DNA of 64,000 nucleotides from JAODBQ01 sp047602055 (lineage in GTDB: Bacteria; Actinomycetota; Acidimicrobiia; Acidimicrobiales; Ilumatobacteraceae). Shown here piece by piece: positions 61,484 to 64,000 of this stretch. Location: positions 4,030,001 to 4,094,000 of the forward strand of contig JASGIG010000001.1 of the NCBI GenBank assembly GCA_047602055.1, in the 5' to 3' direction. The notes under the pieces are model-generated. The model ran no database searches, was not told the DNA's origin, and saw nothing but the letters and a program-made list of their open reading frames with translations. A program made the translations under genes and the position numbers. The number at the start of each line of letters is the position of its first letter. The stretch's first letter is position 1.

Positions 61484-62377
61484 GTGGAGCGTGTGATCGA
61501 GCACGACACGGCACCGCTGACCATCCTGGAGACGCCGGCGGACATGCAGCGTTGGAGCGCTGGGCAGCACGCCGAGCGCCGGCGCGTCGCTCTCGTGCCG
61601 ACGATGGGCGCGCTGCACGCCGGTCACCTCGAGCTGATCCGCGTCGCCCACGACCACGGCGACGTCGTCGCCGTGTCGATCTTCGTCAACCCGCTGCAGT
61701 TCAACCGCGCCGACGACTACGACCTGTACCCGCGGCCGGTGGACAGCGACCTCGCCGCCTGCGCCGACGCCGGGGTCACCACGGTCTATGCCCCGAGCGC
61801 GGCGGTGATGTACCCCGACGGGTTCGAGACCAACGTCGATCCCGGGACCACCGCCGAACCGCTGGAAGGCGCAGGGCGGCCGGGACACTTCCGGGGCGTG
61901 TGCACCGTGGTCACCAAGCTGTTCAACGCGGTGCGCCCGGACGTCGCCGTGTTCGGCCAGAAGGACTTCCAGCAACTCGCCGTCGTCAGGCGGATGACCG
62001 GCGACTTGGACATGGGCATCGAGATCGTCGGGGTGCCGACGGTCCGCGAGCCGGACGGTCTGGCGCTGTCGAGCCGCAACCGGCGGCTGACCCCGGAGCA
62101 GCGAGCCGTCGCCAACTGCATCGCCCGTGGCCTCGACGCGGCACGCGGCGCGTTCGCCGGCGGCGAGCGCAACGCCACCCGCCTGGCCCAGACCGCTGCG
62201 GCCCCGGTGGAAACCGAGCCGCTCGCCCGGCTGGAGTACCTCGCGGTCAACGACGCGGCGACGCTCGAACCGGTGGACGTAGTCACCCGGCCGGCGGTGA
62301 TGAGCACCGCTGTGTGGTTCGGCGAGGTCCGCCTGATCGACAACGTCGTCCTCGATCCGGTCGCCGCTCACGGGTGA
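61484..62377 (+). CDS. panC: Pantothenate synthetase
   Basis: 297 residues from GTG 61484 (GTG 61493 is also possible). The ATP and pantoate site is clear: RVALVPTMGALHAGHLELIR (HxGH), SIFVNPLQFNRADDYDLYPR, then KLFNAVRPDVAVFGQKDFQQ and DGLALSSRNRRLTPEQR. It joins pantoate and beta-alanine with ATP in coenzyme A synthesis. The full-length match has no damage. It is followed 10 bp later by the FAD oxidoreductase start on the same strand. No panB or panD is in the window. Confidence 0.96.
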   Translation: MERVIEHDTAPLTILETPADMQRWSAGQHAERRRVALVPTMGALHAGHLELIRVAHDHGDVVAVSIFVNPLQFNRADDYDLYPRPVDSDLAACADAGVTTVYAPSAAVMYPDGFETNVDPGTTAEPLEGAGRPGHFRGVCTVVTKLFNAVRPDVAVFGQKDFQQLAVVRRMTGDLDMGIEIVGVPTVREPDGLALSSRNRRLTPEQRAVANCIARGLDAARGAFAGGERNATRLAQTAAAPVETEPLARLEYLAVNDAATLEPVDVVTRPAVMSTAVWFGEVRLIDNVVLDPVAAHG

Positions 62378-62387
62378 CGGGGCAGCC

Positions 62388-63771
62388 GTGTCGACACCGC
62401 TGACCTCGTCGCTGTGGCACGACACGGCCGGCCCGGCCGGCGCGCCGGCACGACCGGCGCTCGACGCCGACACGGAGGCCGACGTCGTGATCGTCGGCGC
62501 CGGCCTGACCGGGCTGTGGACCGCGTGGTACCTCGCCGCCCGGCGCCCGCAGTGGCGGATCGTCGTGCTCGACGCCGAGACGGCCGGCTTCGGCGCCAGT
62601 GGGCGCAACGGCGGGTGGTGCTCGGCGCTGCTGCCGATGAGCCTCGACTCGATCGCCACCGCCCACGGCCAGGCCGCCGCCCACCACGCCCAGCAGGCGA
62701 TGGACGCCACCGTCGACGAGGTGGCCGCGGTCGTCGCCGCCGAGCGGATCGACTGCGACCTCGCCAAGGGCGGCACGCTGCACGTCGCCCGCAGCGCGGT
62801 GCAGGCGGCGCGCCTGCGCGCCGAGGTCGATCATCACCACGCCTTCGGCTTCGGCGACGACGACGTGTGCTGGCTGGACGCCGCGGCCACCGAGGCGCGC
62901 ATCGGCATCGACGACGCCCTCGGGGCGGTGTCCACCCGCCAGTGCGCCGCACTGCACCCCGCCAAGCTCGTCGCCGGGCTGGCGAACGCCGTCGAGCGCC
63001 GCGGCGTGACGATCCACGAGCGCACCCGCGTCGACCACGTCGAGCGCGGCCGGGTGCGTGCCGGCCGGCGCACGATCCGCACCCGCTTCACCGTGCGTGC
63101 CACCGAGGCGTTCACCGCCGGCCTGCCGGGCCTGAAGCGGGCGCTCGTGCCGATCTACTCACTGATGATCGCCACCGAACCGCTGCCCGCCGACGTGCTC
63201 GCGACGATCGGGCTCGAACGCCGGGAGACGTTCACCGACGGGCGCCGCCTGGTGATCTACGGGCAGCGGACCGCCGACGGGCGCATCGCCTTCGGCGGGC
63301 GGGGTGCGCCGTACCACTACGCCAGCCGGATGCGCGCCGACTACGAGCACGACGGCGCGGTACACGAGCGGTTGCGGGCGACGCTGGTCGAGCTGTTCCC
63401 GGTCCTTGCAGATGCAACGATCACCCATCGCTGGGGCGGTGCGGTCGCCGCGGCGCGCGACTGGTGGTGCTCGATCGGCCTCGACCGCGCCAACGGCATC
63501 GCCTGGGCCGGCGGCTACGTCGGCGACGGCGTGGCGACGACGAACCTCGCCGGCCGAACGCTCGCCGAGCTGCTCACCGGCGAGCGCAGCGCCCTGTGCG
63601 AGCTGCCGTGGGTCGACCATCGCAGCAAGCATTGGGAAGCTCGAGCCGTTGCGCTGGCTGGGCGTCAACGCGATGGTCCGCCTGACCGACCGCGCCGACC
63701 GCTACGAGACCCGCACCGGCAAGGCCGACCGCTGGCGTGGCCCGGTGATCGACCGCCTCACCAACCAGTGA
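62388..63771 (+). pseudogene. FAD-dependent amine/glycine-type oxidoreductase with a C-terminal frameshift
   Basis: From GTG 62388: ADVVIVGAGLTGLWTAWYLA is the Rossmann FAD site and FGASGRNGGWCSALLP the second DAO motif; a central domain (VPIYSLMIATEPLPADVL) and TTHRWGG-like THRWGGAVAA, then NGIAWAGGYVGDGVATTNLA close the FAD fold. At about 63640 an extra base moves the tail to another frame, where the conserved PEPLRWLGVNAMVRLTDRA type ending reads EPLRWLGVNAMVRLTDRAD and stops at 63771. All catalytic parts are upstream, so even the frameshifted form would lose only about 45 residues. Confidence 0.85.
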
Positions 63772-64000
63772 TCAGCCGGTCGTGCTCGTCGCTGGTTCGG
63801 AGTCGACGCCGAGCAGCCACTCGTCGAAGAAGGGGCCGAGGTCGCGGCCGCCGATCTCGTCGGCGAGCGCGACGAAGTCGTCGGTCGTGCGTGACGTCCC
63901 GTCGTTGTCGGCCACCCACCGGCGCAGGAGCTCGAAGAACTGCTCGTCACCGATCGTCTGGCGCAGCGCACCGAGCAGCATCGCCCCACCGTCGTAGGTG
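63772..64000 (-). CDS. M1-family metallopeptidase, C-terminal end (partial)
   Basis: Runs in from the right edge, ending at 63772 directly after the FAD oxidoreductase stop. Visible residues TYDGGAMLLGALRQTIGDEQ and FFELLRRWVADNDGTSRTTD, then FVALADEIGGRDLGPFFDEW, match the end of the M1 aminopeptidase superfamily catalytic domain (YxxGxxxLxxLRxxxGD...FFxxW). The HExxH zinc site lies outside the window. Short C-terminus without an ERAP-type domain indicates a bacterial monomeric enzyme. Confidence 0.85.
   Translation of the reverse strand, partial: TYDGGAMLLGALRQTIGDEQFFELLRRWVADNDGTSRTTDDFVALADEIGGRDLGPFFDEWLLGVDSEPATSTTG

Noticed and set aside
62414..63685. A 423-codon arginine-rich open frame on the plus strand
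   Set aside because: It is the off-frame shadow of the FAD oxidoreductase starting at 62388, whose frame carries the Rossmann and DAO motifs. The shadow frame is Arg/Pro-rich low-complexity as expected in high-G+C DNA.

Overview
The window is about 70% G+C over most of its length. The gene content fits a free-living actinobacterium: DUF5995, class II DAHP synthase, family III CoA-transferases, a cytochrome P450, RsfS/NadD order, many GTG starts and GTGA/ATGA overlaps. Acidimicrobiia (Ilumatobacter-like) is my best guess, but nothing in the window proves the class.

Layout. 0-7.8 kb is ordinary catabolic chromosome: DsbA-like protein, PAS protein, epoxide hydrolase, CoA-transferase, DUF5995, amidase, MFS transporter. 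7.9-20.3 kb is an iron-uptake neighbourhood mixed with decay. It holds two FhuD-like lipoproteins, a pair of fused ABC membrane/ATPase proteins, an AraC and a TetR regulator and an ArsR. It also holds two tail-to-tail junctions of truncated convergent genes (MFS/nucleotidyltransferase and P-type ATPase/RpiB-like) and frameshifted tetR and CoA-transferase genes. 20.4-26.9 kb is accessory DNA with visibly lower G+C. It carries an OLD-type ATPase/TOPRIM nuclease, an 85-residue protein and a protein with a HEPN-type Rx4H motif, all between two paralogous double-HTH genes, followed by an XRE-ImmA gene with an unknown partner. 27.0-34.6 kb is a nested insertion-sequence cluster: two IS256-type elements, an ISL3 remnant, two inverted copies of one IS3-type element and a truncated second IS3. 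34.6-40.7 kb is an integrated mobile element: DNA methyltransferase, RHH protein, ArdA antirestriction, XRE plus ImmA, a resolvase-like protein lacking the catalytic motif, and a large serine recombinase. The recombinase reading frame runs into a tRNA-Ala(GGC) gene. 40.7-64 kb is core chromosome: rsfS, LytR_C-type protein, nadD, sigma-70 factor, DAHP synthase, P450, heterodimeric ABC exporter, DoxX, esterase, CDP-alcohol phosphatidyltransferase, panC, FAD oxidoreductase and the end of an M1 peptidase. Several pseudogene remnants lie among these.

Three points stand out. First, three families of structured repeats sit immediately after stop codons. One family has three hairpins whose stems differ between the two copies but still pair. 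Second, the HEPN/OLD/small-protein cassette looks like an uncharacterised defence module. Third, frameshifts recur across the window (TetR, CoA-transferase, OLD, XRE, GNAT, FAD oxidoreductase, IS3 orfB). These are either real decay or base-level sequence errors and should be resolved before functions are assigned.
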